Assembly (NCBI GenBank): GCA_963575745.1 | Contig: CAUYUJ010017919.1 | Location: forward strand, 72,975 to 129,732 | Direction of reading: 5' to 3' | From: Prorocentrum cordatum | Lineage: Eukaryota; Sar; Dinophyceae; Prorocentrales; Prorocentraceae | DNA length: 56,758 nucleotides | Part shown: positions 56,151 to 56,758 of the stretch, one piece after another | Layout: each line of letters starts with the position of its first letter | How positions within the stretch are numbered: position 1 is the stretch's first letter | The notes under the pieces: model-generated | What the model was told of the DNA's origin: nothing | Database searches by the model: none | What the model saw: only the letters and a program-made list of their open reading frames with translations | Program-made: the position numbers and the translations under genes

Positions 56151-56479
56151 ATCGATGGCCAACGACAGACGACGGACGCGGACACACTACTGAGCTGACG
56201 CGCTGACCAGGGAGGCGTGTCCAGCGCAGATCCAAGAAATGCGCGCGGACCTCCAAAAGTTGATGTTTGTGCCGATGCTCCTTCCTGGACTCACTGGCAC
56301 GAAGCGCTGACGAAACAGAGGCCGCCTGAATGGGGCCCGAGCAGGTGGGGCCAGAAGACCGTACCGCATCACCGATGCACCGGAGATGCATCGGCTGCGC
56401 CAGATGGAGAAACTCGTGGTCCGGACCGCGCCGCGTCACCGATGCACCAGCGATGGGGCGCGAGACTCCGACCGCAGCT

Positions 56480-56724
56480 GCTCGACCCACCAGTGGGCGG
56501 CCAAGACGGAGGCCAAAGAGCGCCCCGACGGCCTTGGGCTCGGGGGCCTCCGCGAACTCGGCCCCGACGCTGTACGGGTCCGCCACGGCCGTCGGAGGCT
56601 CCTCGTCCTGGGGAGGGCTCCGCGTCGCGGCGGCGGCGGCGGCGGCAGAGACAGCGAGAGCAGGAAGGATGAGAAGTCTCGAAGGTCGAGGGGTTGTGTG
56701 CAGAAGGAGTCGTGCCACTTCCAC
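56480..56724 (-). CDS. Candidate first exon with a signal-peptide-like start
   Basis: On the minus strand an ATG at 56724 opens a frame with a basic segment (TTPRPSR), then LLILPALAVSAAAAAAA, which looks like a signal peptide or anchor. It is followed by an ordinary-looking stretch ending near LFGLRLGRPLVG. A GT donor (GGTGGGTCGAG, about 56490) could end the exon. The frame then runs on into less protein-like sequence. The Ala run is a GCC repeat, so the signal may be low-complexity artefact. No family recognised. Confidence 0.25.
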
Positions 56725-56758
56725 CTCCCCAAAAACCCGTCGACGGACGGACCCCAGA

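Overview
The window is nuclear DNA of a dinoflagellate. The decisive clue is a relict dinoflagellate spliced-leader (SL) sequence, 21 of 22 positions in the best copies, fused upstream of the first exon of each gene copy where that region is present. The unidirectional tandem gene array, the high GC and the very repeat-rich flanks agree. The genus cannot be told from the sequence.

Layout. (1) 1-14158: end of one contig with gene copies A-D, all on the minus strand. (2) 14159-14258: a 100-N gap. (3) 14259-16489: a GT/GC-rich simple repeat, then a ~90-100 bp minisatellite. (4) 16490-49290: the main array, gene copies E-M. (5) 49288-50098: the same minisatellite family again, so the array is bracketed by related repeats. 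(6) 50099-56758: TCC/GGA/GAC tracts and degenerate minisatellites, with one weak candidate exon at the right end. Positions 1-14158 are almost a second copy of 20041-34154 (A-B-element-C-D matches F-G-element-H-I). This is either a recent large duplication or an assembly redundancy next to the gap.

The gene. Each ~3.16 kb unit carries one two-exon gene for a predicted ~405-residue type II membrane protein. It has an N-terminal anchor, a cystine-knot-like module, and a lumenal domain with DPD and GED...C motifs like those of GT31-type glycosyltransferases. Copies F, H and L look intact. The other copies are frameshifted, truncated or patched with dense small indels, some of which look like consensus errors. 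Two subfamilies alternate along the array.

Mobile DNA. A non-autonomous inverted-repeat element (0.8-3.1 kb) sits at one identical site 12 bp upstream of the relict SL in copies B, G, I, J and M, with a CTCCAC target duplication. In its long form it holds two further nested insertions. One has an 8-bp CTAGATTT duplication and the other a 2-bp AT duplication. Shorter copies of the outer element supply the empty sites. The gene's single ~1.17 kb intron also has complementary ends between AT dinucleotides, and its exact removal gives the reading expected for the family. It therefore looks like an introner-type insertion, perhaps gained after the gene passed through an SL-bearing mRNA intermediate.
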